From Micromonospora sp. R77 (lineage in GTDB: Bacteria > Actinomycetota > Actinomycetes > Mycobacteriales > Micromonosporaceae): a stretch of DNA of 64,000 nucleotides. The notes under the pieces were generated by a model that was not told where the DNA came from, ran no database searches, and was given only the letters and a program-made list of their open reading frames with translations. The position numbers and the translations under genes were made by a program. Where the stretch lies: NCBI RefSeq assembly GCF_022747945.1, contig NZ_JALDST010000001.1:4216001-4280000 (forward strand). Direction: 5' to 3'. The first letter of the stretch is position 1, and each line of letters opens with the position of its first letter. Shown here one piece after another: positions 39,048-47,839 of this stretch.

Positions 39048-40133
39048 GTGCACATGGCTCTGCATGTGCGCGGTGTGCTCCTGCCGGACGACGAGGTCCG
39101 GGACATCTGGCTGGACGGCGACCGGGTCACCTTCGACCCGGTGCCCGGCGCGGAGACGATCGTCGACGGCGGCTTCGTGCTGCCGGGGCTGACCGACGCG
39201 CACTGCCACATCGGCATCGCCCGGGGCGGCGCCCCGATCACCACCCTCGACCAGGCCCGCGAGCTTGCGCACATCGACCGGGACGCCGGGGTGCTCGCCA
39301 TCCGCGACGCCGGCTCGCCCTACCCGTACCCCGAACTCGACGACGAACCGGAGCTGCCGCGACTGGCCCGCGCCGGTCGGCACGTCGCGCCGCCGAAGCG
39401 CTACCTGCGGGACATCGGTGTGGAGGTGGGCGCGGCGGAGGTGGCCGCCACGGTGACGGCGCAGGCCGCCGCCGGCAACGGCTGGGTCAAGCTGGTCGGC
39501 GACTGGATCGACCGCGGCGTGGGCGACCTCGCGCCGGCCTGGGACGCCGGCACCATGACCGCGGCCGTCGCGGCCGCGCACGCCGCCGGGGTACGCGCCG
39601 CGGTGCACACCTTCTCCGAGGCGGGCGTGGAGATCATGGTGCGGGCCGGGGTGGACTCCGTCGAGCACGGCACCGGCCTGAGTCTCGACCTGGTCGACCT
39701 GATGGCCCGGCAGGGCACCGCGCTGGTCCCCACGATGATCAACATCCGCACCTTCGGCGGCATCGCCGACGCCGCGCGCGCCAAGTTCCCCGGGTACGCC
39801 GACCACATGATCGCCCTGCGCGACCGCTTCCCCGAGGTGGTGCGCGCCGCCCACGAGGCGGGCGTGCCGATCTACGTCGGCACCGACGCGGGCGGCGGCA
39901 TCGACCACGGGCTGGCCGCCGAGGAGATGCTGCTGCTGCACGAGCAGGCCGGCATGTCCGCCGAGGACGTCCTCGCCGCCGCCTCCTGGCGGGCCCGGGA
40001 GTGGCTCGGCTTCCCCGGCCTGGTCGAGGGCGGCCTCGCCGACCTGACCGTCTACCCCGAGGACCCCCGCAAGGACCTGCGCGTCGTCCGTACCCCCTCC
40101 CGCATCGTCCTCCGCGGCCACGTCATCCGCTGA
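39048..40133 (+). CDS. amidohydrolase-family metal-dependent hydrolase
   Basis: This ~360-residue member of the amidohydrolase superfamily has the metal-binding HxH motif in TDAHCHIG. A candidate bridging Lys lies in GWVKLVGDW, further His ligands in AVHTFSEAG and SVEHGTGL, and the catalytic Asp in VGTDAGGGID. The order matches imidazolonepropionase/dipeptidase-like enzymes. An orthologous position after ffh is occupied by Rv2915c in M. tuberculosis. Either GTG 39048 or ATG 39054 can be the start. The substrate is unknown. Confidence 0.88.
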   Translation: MHMALHVRGVLLPDDEVRDIWLDGDRVTFDPVPGAETIVDGGFVLPGLTDAHCHIGIARGGAPITTLDQARELAHIDRDAGVLAIRDAGSPYPYPELDDEPELPRLARAGRHVAPPKRYLRDIGVEVGAAEVAATVTAQAAAGNGWVKLVGDWIDRGVGDLAPAWDAGTMTAAVAAAHAAGVRAAVHTFSEAGVEIMVRAGVDSVEHGTGLSLDLVDLMARQGTALVPTMINIRTFGGIADAARAKFPGYADHMIALRDRFPEVVRAAHEAGVPIYVGTDAGGGIDHGLAAEEMLLLHEQAGMSAEDVLAAASWRAREWLGFPGLVEGGLADLTVYPEDPRKDLRVVRTPSRIVLRGHVIR

Positions 40134-40226
40134 CCCGCACCCGCCCCGGCCCGTCCACCCCCACCCCCACCCACCCCGCCGGCGCCCGCCCACCCCGCCC
40201 CCACCCCACCCCCGCCTGCCGCGCCC

Positions 40227-40292
40227 CGCGCAAATTCACGGAAAGCGTGGCTATGTCGGCGTACACAGCCACGCTTTCCGTGAATTTGCGCG
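40227..40292. terminator. 26-bp perfect palindrome between convergent genes
   Basis: The left arm 40227-40252 (from CGCGCAAATTCACGG to AGCGTGGCT) is the exact reverse complement of 40267-40292, with a 14-nt loop. It lies between the amidohydrolase and the convergent TetR gene, and probably terminates both. The size and AT-rich AAATT ends are unusual for this genome. Confidence 0.75.
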
Positions 40293-40333
40293 AGAGCGGG
40301 AGCGGGGGGCGACGCGAGGCGGGGGGTGGAGGG

Positions 40334-40936
40334 TCAGGGGAGGGGGGTGGTGGCGGTGAGGAAGAGGTGGAGGGCGAGGGTGGCCAGGGCGTCGGCGGTC
40401 TCGTCCACCGGGGCCTGGGGCAGCACGATGTGACTGACCACCAGGCGGACGATGGTGTCGGCGGCGAACGCGAGGGCGGGCCCGTCGGCGTCGGGGAGGT
40501 AACGCTGCGCCCAGTCCAGCAGCGCGTCGGACGACTCGGTCAGCACCAGCTCCGACCGGGTCGTCAGATAGGGCAGCAGCTCCTCGGAGCCGCCCCGCGC
40601 GCTGGTCAGGATCGCCTTGATCAGCGGGTTGTCCGCCGCCGACGCGAGGGTGTGCCGGATCGCCGCGTACGCGGCCGCCCGGACGTCGGACCCGTGCTCG
40701 TCGAGGACCGCCCGCACCTCGCCGACGAACCGGTCCACCTCGCGCCGGGCCAGTGCCTCGGCCAGCCCCGCCTTGCTGCGGAACTCGTTGTAGACGGTCT
40801 GCCGGCTCACCCCGGCGGCGGTCGCCACGCCACCCATCCGTACGCCGTCCCAGCCGGTGGCGATCGTCTGGGCGCGGGCGGCGTCGACGATGCTGTCCCG
40901 CAGGCGCTGGCGGGCTGACTCCCGAGGCTCGTCCAT
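40334..40936 (-). CDS. TetR-family transcriptional regulator
   Basis: The ATG at 40936 gives 200 residues. The N-terminal helix-turn-helix reads IVDAARAQTIATGWDGVRMGG then VATAAGVSRQTVYNEFRSK, the TetR signature. The helical ligand domain follows, with a C-terminal segment resembling TetR_C domains (DTIVRLVVSHIVLPQ). It is divergent from proS across a 214-bp gap, which presumably contains its operator, though I saw no clear palindrome. The target and ligand are unknown. Confidence 0.9.
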   Translation of the reverse strand: MDEPRESARQRLRDSIVDAARAQTIATGWDGVRMGGVATAAGVSRQTVYNEFRSKAGLAEALARREVDRFVGEVRAVLDEHGSDVRAAAYAAIRHTLASAADNPLIKAILTSARGGSEELLPYLTTRSELVLTESSDALLDWAQRYLPDADGPALAFAADTIVRLVVSHIVLPQAPVDETADALATLALHLFLTATTPLP

Positions 40937-41150
40937 GGTGTCCGGAAGTCTACGGGCGGCCGGCCGGGTCACCTCGGCCCGCGCCGGGTGGCGCGGCGAC
41001 CACCGCGGTCGGCGACCACCGCCGTCGGTGCCCCGGGCCGCCCCGGGTGGGCCCGCGCCGGGGCCCGTTCCGGTCGCCTGCGGTCCCGCCGGGCGGTACG
41101 GGCGCGCCCGATCGCGGTGGCCGCTCGGGCGACGCATAGGATGTGCGGTC

Positions 41151-42557
41151 ATGGCACGCGTGCTCACTCCCCGTGCGGAGGACTTTCCCCGCTGGTACCA
41201 GGACCTGATCGCCAAGGCGAAGCTGGCCGACAACGGCCCGGTCCGGGGGACCATGGTCATCCGCCCGGCCGGCTACGCCATCTGGGAGCGGATGCAGGCC
41301 GAGATGGACGCCCGGATCAAGGCGGCCGGCGCGGAGAACGCCTACTTCCCGCTCTTCATCCCGGAGAGCTACCTCAAGCGGGAGGCCGAGCACGTCGAGG
41401 GCTTCTCGCCGGAGCTGGCGGTGGTCACCCACGGTGGCGGCAAGCAGCTAGCCGAGCCGGTCGTGGTCCGCCCCACCAGCGAGACGGTCATCGGCGAGTT
41501 CATGGCCAAGTGGATCGACTCGTACCGGGACCTGCCGCTGCTGCTGAACCAGTGGGCGAACGTGGTCCGCTGGGAGCTGCGCCCGCGGATCTTCCTGCGG
41601 ACCAGCGAGTTCCTCTGGCAGGAGGGGCACACCGCGCACGCCACCCGGGAGGACGCCCGCGCCTACGCGCGGCGGATCCTGCACGAGGCGTACGAGGACC
41701 TGATGGTCAACGTGCTGGGCATCCCGGTGGTGGTCGGCCTGAAGACCGCCCGGGAGCGCTTCGCCGGCGCGACCGCCACCTACACCTGCGAAGGCATGAT
41801 GGGCGACGGCAAGGCGCTGCAGCTCGGCACCAGCCACGAGCTGGGGCAGAACTTCGCCAAGGCGTTCGACATCAGCTACTCCTCGAAGGAGGGCGGCCGG
41901 GAGCACGCCTGGACCACCTCCTGGGGCACCTCGACCCGGATGCTCGGCGGCCTGATCATGGCGCACGGCGACGACAACGGCCTGCGCGTGCCGCCGAAGC
42001 TGGCGCCGATCCAGGCGTACGTGATGATCGTCAAGGACGGCGAGGGCGTCGGCGAGGCGGCGGCCAAGCTGCGCGACGGCCTGCGCGACGCCGGTGTCCG
42101 GGTCGCGCTCGACGACCGGACCGACACCGCGTTCGGCCGCCGGGCCGTCGACGCCGAGCTGCGCGGCTATCCGGTACGCGTCGAGGTCGGCCCCCGCGAC
42201 CTGGCCACCGGCAACGCGGTCGTGGTCCGGCGTACGGACGGTTCGAAGGCCCCGACGCCGGTGGCGGACGTGGTCGACGCGGTCCTCGCCGCCCTGGAGG
42301 CCGACCAGCAGGCGCTGCACGACCAGGCCCTCGCGCACCGCGAGTCCCGCACGGTCGAGGTGTCGACCCTGGCCGAGGCGATCGAGGCGGCGGCCACCGG
42401 CTGGGCCAAGGTGCCGTGGTCGGCGGTCGGCGTCAAGGGCGAGGCGGAGGCGAACGGTCAGGGCGTGACGGTCCGCTGCCTGCTGCGCGCCGACGGCTCC
42501 GTCCCCGACTCCGAGGACGAGCCGGACCTGGTCGCGATCCTCGCCCGCGCCTACTGA
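41151..42557 (+). CDS. proS: prolyl-tRNA synthetase, archaeal/eukaryotic-like type
   Basis: ProRS charges tRNA-Pro. At 468 residues it lacks the ~180-residue editing insertion of the common bacterial enzyme (about 570 residues). It instead matches the shorter class found in archaea, eukaryotes, Thermus and some actinomycetes. It starts ARVLTPRAEDFPRWYQDLI, with motif 1 around GTMVIRPAGYAIWE, motif 2 RWELRPRIFLRTSEFLWQEGHTAH, and motif 3 with TSWGTSTRMLGGLIM. The anticodon-binding domain and a C-terminal domain ending in a terminal Tyr (ARAY), a feature of this class, follow. The start is the ATG at 41151. The stop adjoins a 58-bp repeat. Confidence 0.94.
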   Translation: MARVLTPRAEDFPRWYQDLIAKAKLADNGPVRGTMVIRPAGYAIWERMQAEMDARIKAAGAENAYFPLFIPESYLKREAEHVEGFSPELAVVTHGGGKQLAEPVVVRPTSETVIGEFMAKWIDSYRDLPLLLNQWANVVRWELRPRIFLRTSEFLWQEGHTAHATREDARAYARRILHEAYEDLMVNVLGIPVVVGLKTARERFAGATATYTCEGMMGDGKALQLGTSHELGQNFAKAFDISYSSKEGGREHAWTTSWGTSTRMLGGLIMAHGDDNGLRVPPKLAPIQAYVMIVKDGEGVGEAAAKLRDGLRDAGVRVALDDRTDTAFGRRAVDAELRGYPVRVEVGPRDLATGNAVVVRRTDGSKAPTPVADVVDAVLAALEADQQALHDQALAHRESRTVEVSTLAEAIEAAATGWAKVPWSAVGVKGEAEANGQGVTVRCLLRADGSVPDSEDEPDLVAILARAY

Positions 42558-42614
42558 TGTAAGGAGGGGCCCCTTGTTAACGCCTTCGGTAGAGGAGGGG
42601 CCCCCTGTTAACAG
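42557..42614 (+). repeat. 58-bp GGGGCCCC intergenic repeat, copy B
   Basis: This copy begins at the last base of the proS stop and ends 13 bp before the DUF402 start. It contains AGGAGGGGCCCC at 42562 and again at 42593, each followed by TTGTTAAC or CTGTTAAC. It is therefore two direct half-units 31 bp apart. Confidence 0.85.
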
Positions 42615-42627
42615 CTGAGGTGGTGGC

Positions 42628-43275
42628 GTGCGGTTCGAGCCGGGTCGGCTGATCATGCACCGGAACGTCCGGCACGGCCGGATCGGCTGGGTCCGGCCGG
42701 CCCGGGTGGTCCTCGACGACGACCGGGGCCTGCTGCTCTGGGTCGCGCGTGACACCCCCGTCGCGTACGAGGTCACCGAGGCGGGACTGGGCATGCGGGC
42801 CATGCCGTTCGCCGAGTGGATCAATTCGTCGTACCGGCTGGCGCAGGGGCGGTGGAACGGGCCGCCGGTGCTGAAGTTCCTGCCCACCGGCGCGGCCCAC
42901 TCGGTCTGGTGGTTCCGGGACGTCCACGACCGCTTCGCCGAGTGGTACGTGAACCTGGAGGAGCCGGGCGTCCGCTGGGACGACGGCCCGGTGGCCGGCG
43001 TGGACATGGTCGACCAGGACCTGGACGTCGTGGTCCGCCCCGACCACACCTGGGCCTGGAAGGACGAGGAGGAGTTCGCCGAGCGGCTCGCCTTCCCGGA
43101 GCACTACTGGGTGCCCGACGAGCGGGCGGTCCGGGCCGAGGGGGAGCGGGTGATCGCCCGCGCCGAGGCCGGGGTGTTCCCGTTCGACGGGACCTGGTGC
43201 GACTACGCCCCGCCCGCCGACTGGGGCGTACCGGACGAACTGCCACCCGGCTGGGACCGGCCGCCGGTCCGCTGA
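42628..43275 (+). CDS. DUF402 family protein
   Basis: The 215-residue protein contains the DUF402 barrel: WYVNLEEP, then MVDQDLDVVVRPDHTWAWKD and EEEFAERLAFP. The conserved acidic and Trp residues correspond to the metal site of FomD and nucleoside tri/diphosphatase relatives. Those relatives hydrolyse NDP/NTP or nucleotidylated phosphonates; whether this one does is unproven. The GTG at 42628 is preceded by GAGGTGG. It follows proS through the repeat and may share its transcript if the repeat does not terminate. Confidence 0.85.
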   Translation: MRFEPGRLIMHRNVRHGRIGWVRPARVVLDDDRGLLLWVARDTPVAYEVTEAGLGMRAMPFAEWINSSYRLAQGRWNGPPVLKFLPTGAAHSVWWFRDVHDRFAEWYVNLEEPGVRWDDGPVAGVDMVDQDLDVVVRPDHTWAWKDEEEFAERLAFPEHYWVPDERAVRAEGERVIARAEAGVFPFDGTWCDYAPPADWGVPDELPPGWDRPPVR

Positions 43276-43514
43276 CCGGGTGTCCTGCGTCACCCGCCGG
43301 ACGGTCCAGGGGATCTGTCCGGGTCCGGTGTGAGTGGTCGGGGCCGGATCTGGCAGAATGGGTCGCTGGTATCCGGCACGCGTCCGGCGCCCTCTAACCC
43401 GGGCGTGTCGCCAGTCCACCGAGCAGTCTCCGGCCCAACCCCACTGTGCCGGTCGGCTCTCACCCGCACACCGCCCGTACGGGCCGGTGAGATCGCAACA
43501 GGAGCGAAACAACT

Positions 43515-43994
43515 GTGGCCGTAAAGATCCGGCTCCTGCGGATGGGTAAGATCCGCAACCCGCAGTACCGCATCGTCATCGCCGACTCGCGCACCAAGCG
43601 TGACGGCCGGGCGATCGAGTTCGTGGGCGTGTACCAGCCGAAGGAAGACCCTTCGGTGATCGAGGTCAAGTCGGAGCGGGTCCAGTACTGGCTCTCCGTC
43701 GGCGCGCAGCCGAGCGAGGCCGTGCAGCGTCTGCTCGAGCTGACCGGTGACTGGCAGAAGTTCAAGGGCCTGCCGGCCCCGCCGCCGCTGAAGGTCGCCC
43801 CGGAGCGGGCCGACCGCAAGGCGGCGTACGAGGCCGAGGCGAAGGCCGCCGCGGGCCTGGCGGAGACCCCCGCCAAGCCGGCCAAGAAGGCCGCCAAGGC
43901 CGAGGCCCCGGCCAAGGCCGAGACCGAGGCGCCGAAGACCGAGGCTCCGGCCGAGGCCCCGGCCGCTGCTGCCGACGCCGGTGAGCAGGCCTGA
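43515..43994 (+). CDS. rpsP: 30S ribosomal protein S16 with long C-terminal extension
   Basis: The GTG start yields [20 protein letters not shown], the canonical S16 N-terminus. The S16 domain occupies residues 1-85. Residues ~100-159 form an Ala/Lys/Glu/Pro tail ([17 protein letters not shown]) absent in E. coli S16 (82 residues) but common in actinobacteria. It opens the rpsP-khpA-rimM-trmD-rplS cluster. The 239 bp upstream probably hold the promoter (a CAGAAT-like hexamer near 43355). Confidence 0.97.
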   Translation: MAVKIRLLRMGKIRNPQYRIVIADSRTKRDGRAIEFVGVYQPKEDPSVIEVKSERVQYWLSVGAQPSEAVQRLLELTGDWQKFKGLPAPPPLKVAPERADRKAAYEAEAKAAAGLAETPAKPAKKAAKAEAPAKAETEAPKTEAPAEAPAAAADAGEQA

Positions 43995-43995
43995 C

Positions 43996-44229
43996 GTGGC
44001 ACTGCGTCCCGCGCTGGAGCACCTGGTCAAGGGAATCGTCGACCACCCGGACGACGTGCGCGTCCGCATGGTCGACTCCCGTCGGGGCAAGCGGCTGGAA
44101 GTCCGCGTGCACCCCGAGGACCTCGGTACGGTGATCGGGCGGTCCGGCCGGACCGCCAAGGCACTGCGCCAGGTGATCGGCTCCATCGGTGGACGCGGGG
44201 TACGCGTCGACATCGTCGACTCGTACTGA
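43996..44229 (+). CDS. khpA: KH-domain RNA-binding protein KhpA
   Basis: The GTG at 43996 gives a 77-residue protein, the usual length; a GTG at 43981 overlapping rpsP would add five residues. It starts ALRPALEHLVKGIVDHPDDV and has the KH GxxG loop as IGRSGRTAKALR, followed by VRVDIVDSY. KhpA pairs with KhpB/Jag in other bacteria to bind RNA. Its place between rpsP and rimM is conserved in actinobacteria and firmicutes. Confidence 0.93.
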   Translation: MALRPALEHLVKGIVDHPDDVRVRMVDSRRGKRLEVRVHPEDLGTVIGRSGRTAKALRQVIGSIGGRGVRVDIVDSY

Positions 44230-44786
44230 TGCTGCTCATCGTCGGCAGGATCGGCAAACCGCACGGCATCCGCGGTGAGGTCACCGTGGAGGTGCGGACC
44301 GACGAGCCCGAAGCGCGCTTCGCCCCCGGTTCGGTGTTGATCACCGAATCGGGGGCGGCCGCTCCGGCCAACCCCGCCCCGGGTCCGGGTGTCCTGTTCA
44401 CCGTGCCCCGGGAGCTGACCGTCGAGGCGGCCCGCTGGCACCAGGGCCGGATGCTGGTCGCGTTCGAGGGCGTCGCGGACCGCGCGGTCGCCGAGGCGCT
44501 GCGGGGCACCCTGATCGGGGTGGAGAGCACCGACGTGGAGTCGCCGGAGGACCCGGAGGAGTTCCACGACCACCAGCTGGTCGGCCTCGCCGTGGTCACC
44601 CCGGCCGGGGAGCGGCTGGGCGAGGTGGCCCGGATCGACCACGCGCCCGCGTCCGACCTGCTGGTGCTGCGTCGCCCCGAGGGGCGTACCGCGCTGATCC
44701 CGTTCGTCAAGGCGATCGTCCCCGAGGTAGACCTCGCCGGCGGTCGCGTCGTGGTCGACCCGCCGGCCGGTCTGCTCGATCTCTAG
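44229..44786 (+). CDS. rimM: ribosome maturation factor RimM
   Basis: RimM assists maturation of the 30S head together with S19. The 185-residue protein has the N-terminal RimM barrel (VGRIGKPHGIRGEVTVEVRTD) and the C-terminal PRC barrel (EEFHDHQLVGLAVVT, LGEVARIDHAP, IPFVKAIVPEVDL). A proline/alanine stretch around residues 40-55 is an insertion relative to E. coli. The ATG overlaps the khpA stop by one base (TGATG). Confidence 0.95.
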   Translation: MLLIVGRIGKPHGIRGEVTVEVRTDEPEARFAPGSVLITESGAAAPANPAPGPGVLFTVPRELTVEAARWHQGRMLVAFEGVADRAVAEALRGTLIGVESTDVESPEDPEEFHDHQLVGLAVVTPAGERLGEVARIDHAPASDLLVLRRPEGRTALIPFVKAIVPEVDLAGGRVVVDPPAGLLDL

Positions 44787-44807
44787 ACCCGCTGGAGCGG
44801 ACCCCAC

Positions 44808-45596
44808 ATGCGCGTCGACATCGTGTCGATCTTTCCGGACTACTTCGCCCCGCTCGACCTCTCGCTGATCGGCAGGGCCCGCGAGACCGGGACGCTGCGG
44901 CTGGCCGTACACGATCTGCGGAGCTGGACCCACGACGTGCACCGCACGGTCGACGACACGCCCTACGGCGGCGGACCGGGCATGGTGATGCGGCCGGAGC
45001 CCTGGGGTGAGGCACTGGACGCCCTCGCCCCGGACGAGCTGAGCCCGGACGGCCACACCCTGCCCCGGCTGCTGGTCCCCTCGCCGGCCGGGGTCCCGTT
45101 CACCCAGGCCCTGGCGCACGAGCTGGCCACCGAGTCGCACCTGCTCTTCGCCTGCGGCCGGTACGAGGGCATCGACCAGCGGGTGCTCGACCACGCGGCG
45201 ACCCGGATGCGGGTGACCGAGGTCTCCCTCGGCGACTACGTCCTCTTCGGCGGCGAGGTCGCGGTGCTGGTGATCCTGGAGGCGGTCACCCGGTTGCTGC
45301 CCGGGGTGCTGGGCAACGCCGGCTCGCTGGAGGAGGAGTCGCACGCCCACGGGCTGCTGGAGGCGCCGATGTACACCAAGCCGGCGACCTGGCGCGGGCA
45401 CGAGGTGCCGGAGGTGCTCCGCTCGGGCGACCACGGCCGGATCGCCCGCTGGCGGCGGGACTCCTCGCTGCTGCGTACGGCCGCCCGCCGGCCCGACATG
45501 ATCGCCGCCCTGTCCCCGGAGAGCCTGGACAAGCGGGACCGGGCCGCGCTGGACCGGGGTGGATTTCAGCTGCCGCCGGGGGATGTGGCAAAGTAG
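44808..45596 (+). CDS. trmD: tRNA (guanine37-N1)-methyltransferase TrmD
   Basis: TrmD methylates G37 of tRNAs to prevent frameshifting. The 262-residue protein begins [12 protein letters not shown]. It shows [13 protein letters not shown] and the SPOUT trefoil knot ([35 protein letters not shown]). The C-terminal helical domain follows. It lies 21 bp after rimM and 143 bp before rplS. Confidence 0.97.
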   Translation: MRVDIVSIFPDYFAPLDLSLIGRARETGTLRLAVHDLRSWTHDVHRTVDDTPYGGGPGMVMRPEPWGEALDALAPDELSPDGHTLPRLLVPSPAGVPFTQALAHELATESHLLFACGRYEGIDQRVLDHAATRMRVTEVSLGDYVLFGGEVAVLVILEAVTRLLPGVLGNAGSLEEESHAHGLLEAPMYTKPATWRGHEVPEVLRSGDHGRIARWRRDSSLLRTAARRPDMIAALSPESLDKRDRAALDRGGFQLPPGDVAK

Positions 45597-45739
45597 GGGG
45601 GTTGCCGCAGTCGACCACGCCCGTGGGCGGCTGCGAGGATCCCCGACCGGGGCCGGTCCGCCGGCCACCACCCGGGGATCAGAATCACCCATCCGCGCAC
45701 CGAGTGACGGTGCGCCGTGAGCCTCACGAGGACACAGCG

Positions 45740-46099
45740 ATGAACATCCTGGACGCCCTTGACGCCCAGTCGAAGCGGGTCGACATCCCCGACTTCCGTG
45801 CCGGTGACACCGTGAAGGTGCACGCGCGGGTCGTCGAGGGCAACCGGTCCCGTGTCCAGATCTTCCAGGGCGTGGTCATCCGTCGCCAGGGTGACGGCCT
45901 GCGCGAGACCTTCTCGGTCCGCAAGGTCAGCTTCGGCGTCGGTGTGGAGCGGACCTACCCGCTGAACAGCCCGGGTATCGACCGGATCGAGGTCGTGACC
46001 CGTGGTGACGTCCGGCGCGCCAAGCTCTACTACCTGCGCGAGCTGCGCGGCAAGAAGGCCAAGATCAAGGAGCTGCGCGAGAAGCAGCCGGCGAGCTGA
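45740..46099 (+). CDS. rplS: 50S ribosomal protein L19
   Basis: The 119-residue product starts [19 protein letters not shown] and contains [31 protein letters not shown] and the C-terminal [17 protein letters not shown], all classic L19. L19 sits at the 30S-50S interface. The ATG at 45740 fits the family length (115-120). Confidence 0.97.
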   Translation: MNILDALDAQSKRVDIPDFRAGDTVKVHARVVEGNRSRVQIFQGVVIRRQGDGLRETFSVRKVSFGVGVERTYPLNSPGIDRIEVVTRGDVRRAKLYYLRELRGKKAKIKELREKQPAS

Positions 46100-46111
46100 C
46101 TTCCCGCCCGA

Positions 46112-46166
46112 CCTGCGCGGATGTCGTATCGACCAGATCGCATTACCCTGGTCGTACGGGCGCAGG
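46112..46166 (+). terminator. structured hairpin after rplS
   Basis: Outer arms CCTGCGC/GCGCAGG (46112-46118, 46160-46166) enclose an 11-bp inner stem CGTA-CGACCAG/CTGGTCG-TACG with one bulged T. It lies 12 bp after the rplS stop and probably ends the rpsP-rplS transcript or attenuates read-through into lepB. Confidence 0.65.
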
Positions 46167-46280
46167 AGAGCAGCGACGACGCAGCGTGCGACGCTGCGGC
46201 ACAGCGATCCACTGCCGCCCGTGGGGTCTCCTGGGGAGACTCCCGGGCGGTAGTGTCGTTTCTGCGGACCGGAGAGTGGC

Positions 46281-47162
46281 ATGGTGCAGATGCTTGACGA
46301 GGACGGCACGGCCGATCCGTGGCGTCGGCGGGCCCGGCGGACCCGGCGGCAGATGCCCCTCTGGCAGGAGTTGCCGCTCCTGCTGATCGTCGCGTTCTGC
46401 CTCGCGGTTCTGATCCGCACCTTCCTGTTGCAGGCCTTCTTCATCCCGTCCGGCTCGATGGAGAACACCCTGCTGATCGGCGACCGGGTGCTGGTCAACA
46501 AGGTCGTCTACGACGTCCGCGACCCGGTCCGGGGTGAGGTGGTGGTCTTCCGGGGCACCGACCGGTGGGTCGCCCAGGAGACCCCGGCACCACCGACCGG
46601 CTTCGCCGGCAAGGTCGGCCGCACCCTCGGTGACCTGGTGGGGGTCAGCCGGCCCGGCGAGAAGGACTTCATCAAACGGGTCATCGGGGTCCCCGGGGAC
46701 CGGGTGGCCTGCTGCGACAAGGGCCGGGTGACGGTCAACGGCGTGCCGCTCGACGAGCGGGCGTACGTCTCGGAGGACTCGCCGGAGGACCTGCCGCCGA
46801 ACCCGAAGGAGTGCCGGTCCCGGCAGTTCACCGAGGTCGTGGTGCCGCCCGGGCAGATCTTCGTGATGGGTGACCACCGGCTCGTCTCGCAGGACGCCCG
46901 CTGTCAGGGGCCGGTGCCGATCGACAACGTCATCGGCCGCGCCTTCGCGATCGTCTGGCCGCGGGACCGGTGGACCAGCCTGCCGGTGCCGGAGAGCTTC
47001 GCCACGCTGCCCCCGGCCACTGCCGCGCCGCTGCGGCCGGTGCCGGTCGACCCGGACCCGGTGGGCGGTGTCGTCCTGATCCTCCCGGTGACCGCCGCGC
47101 TTTCCGTTCTCGCGCGTTCCGGGCGGCCCCGATCGACCCGGGGACGTAGGCTCCACCCGTGA
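46281..47162 (+). CDS. lepB: signal peptidase I, first copy
   Basis: Type I signal peptidase removes signal peptides of Sec/Tat substrates. In this 293-residue protein a cytoplasmic Arg-rich segment precedes the anchor helix (residues 30-50). The catalytic Ser59 is in IPSGSMENTL and the catalytic Lys132 in DFIKRVIGVPGD. Box E is MGDHRLVSQDAR. A C-terminal hydrophobic segment (GGVVLILPVTAAL, about 262-280) may form a second helix, unlike the second copy. It also has a ~30-residue insertion (TPAPPTGFAGKVGRTLGDL) before the Lys motif. The stop overlaps the next lepB (GTGA). Confidence 0.94.
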   Translation: MVQMLDEDGTADPWRRRARRTRRQMPLWQELPLLLIVAFCLAVLIRTFLLQAFFIPSGSMENTLLIGDRVLVNKVVYDVRDPVRGEVVVFRGTDRWVAQETPAPPTGFAGKVGRTLGDLVGVSRPGEKDFIKRVIGVPGDRVACCDKGRVTVNGVPLDERAYVSEDSPEDLPPNPKECRSRQFTEVVVPPGQIFVMGDHRLVSQDARCQGPVPIDNVIGRAFAIVWPRDRWTSLPVPESFATLPPATAAPLRPVPVDPDPVGGVVLILPVTAALSVLARSGRPRSTRGRRLHP

Positions 47163-47791
47163 TTGACGAGCAGACCGACAAGCCCCGCAGCTCCTTCTGG
47201 AAGGAGCTGCCCATCCTCCTGGGTGTGGCGATCCTGGTCGCAGTGCTGGTGCGTGCCTTCGTGCTGCAGACCTTCTTCATCCCCTCCCCGTCGATGGAGA
47301 ACACCCTCAAGATCGATGACCGGGTGCTGGTCAACAAGCTGGTCTACGACTTCCGTTCCCCGCACCGCGGCGAGGTGATCGTCTTCAAGGCGCCCACCGA
47401 GTGGAGCGGCAACCCGGACGGCGAGGACTTCATCAAGCGGGTGATCGGTGTCCCCGGCGACCACGTGGTCTGCTGCGACCGCACCGGGCCGCAGGAGCGG
47501 CTGGTGATCAACGGCAAGCCGATCGACGAGCCGTTCATCTACCCGGGCAACAAGCCGGCCGACCAGGACTTCGACATCACCGTGCCGCAGGGTCGGCTCT
47601 GGGTCATGGGTGACCACCGGGAGGCCTCCGGCGACTCGCTGGAGCACTGGCAGCAGTCCGGCCAGGACATCACCGAGGCCACCATCCCGGAGGATCAGGT
47701 GGTCGGCCGTGCCTTCACGGTCTTCTGGCCGGTCGGCCGGGCGACCTGGCTCACCGTGCCGAAGGGCTTCGACGGCGTCCCCAACCCCTGA
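47159..47791 (+). CDS. lepB: signal peptidase I, second copy
   Basis: This 210-residue paralogue is translationally coupled to the first copy. It has one N-terminal helix (residues 17-38), Ser45 in IPSPSMENTL, Lys93 in DFIKRVIGVPGD and box E GDHREASGDS. It lacks the C-terminal hydrophobic segment and the insertion of copy one. Both copies keep all catalytic residues, so two active enzymes with different substrate preference are likely. Tandem lepB genes are known in actinomycetes such as Streptomyces. Confidence 0.94.
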   Translation: MIDEQTDKPRSSFWKELPILLGVAILVAVLVRAFVLQTFFIPSPSMENTLKIDDRVLVNKLVYDFRSPHRGEVIVFKAPTEWSGNPDGEDFIKRVIGVPGDHVVCCDRTGPQERLVINGKPIDEPFIYPGNKPADQDFDITVPQGRLWVMGDHREASGDSLEHWQQSGQDITEATIPEDQVVGRAFTVFWPVGRATWLTVPKGFDGVPNP

Positions 47792-47839
47792 CCCCGGAGG
47801 GCGTGGGCGTTCGTCGCAGGCGTCTGGCAGGCTTGGGCG

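Noticed and set aside
42557..42627. Ribosome-binding site AGGAGGGG in the repeat as the signal for the DUF402 gene
   Set aside because: The AGGAGGGG copies are 27 bp or more upstream of the GTG and occur in the same form in copies not followed by a start codon; GAGGTGG closer to the GTG fits better.
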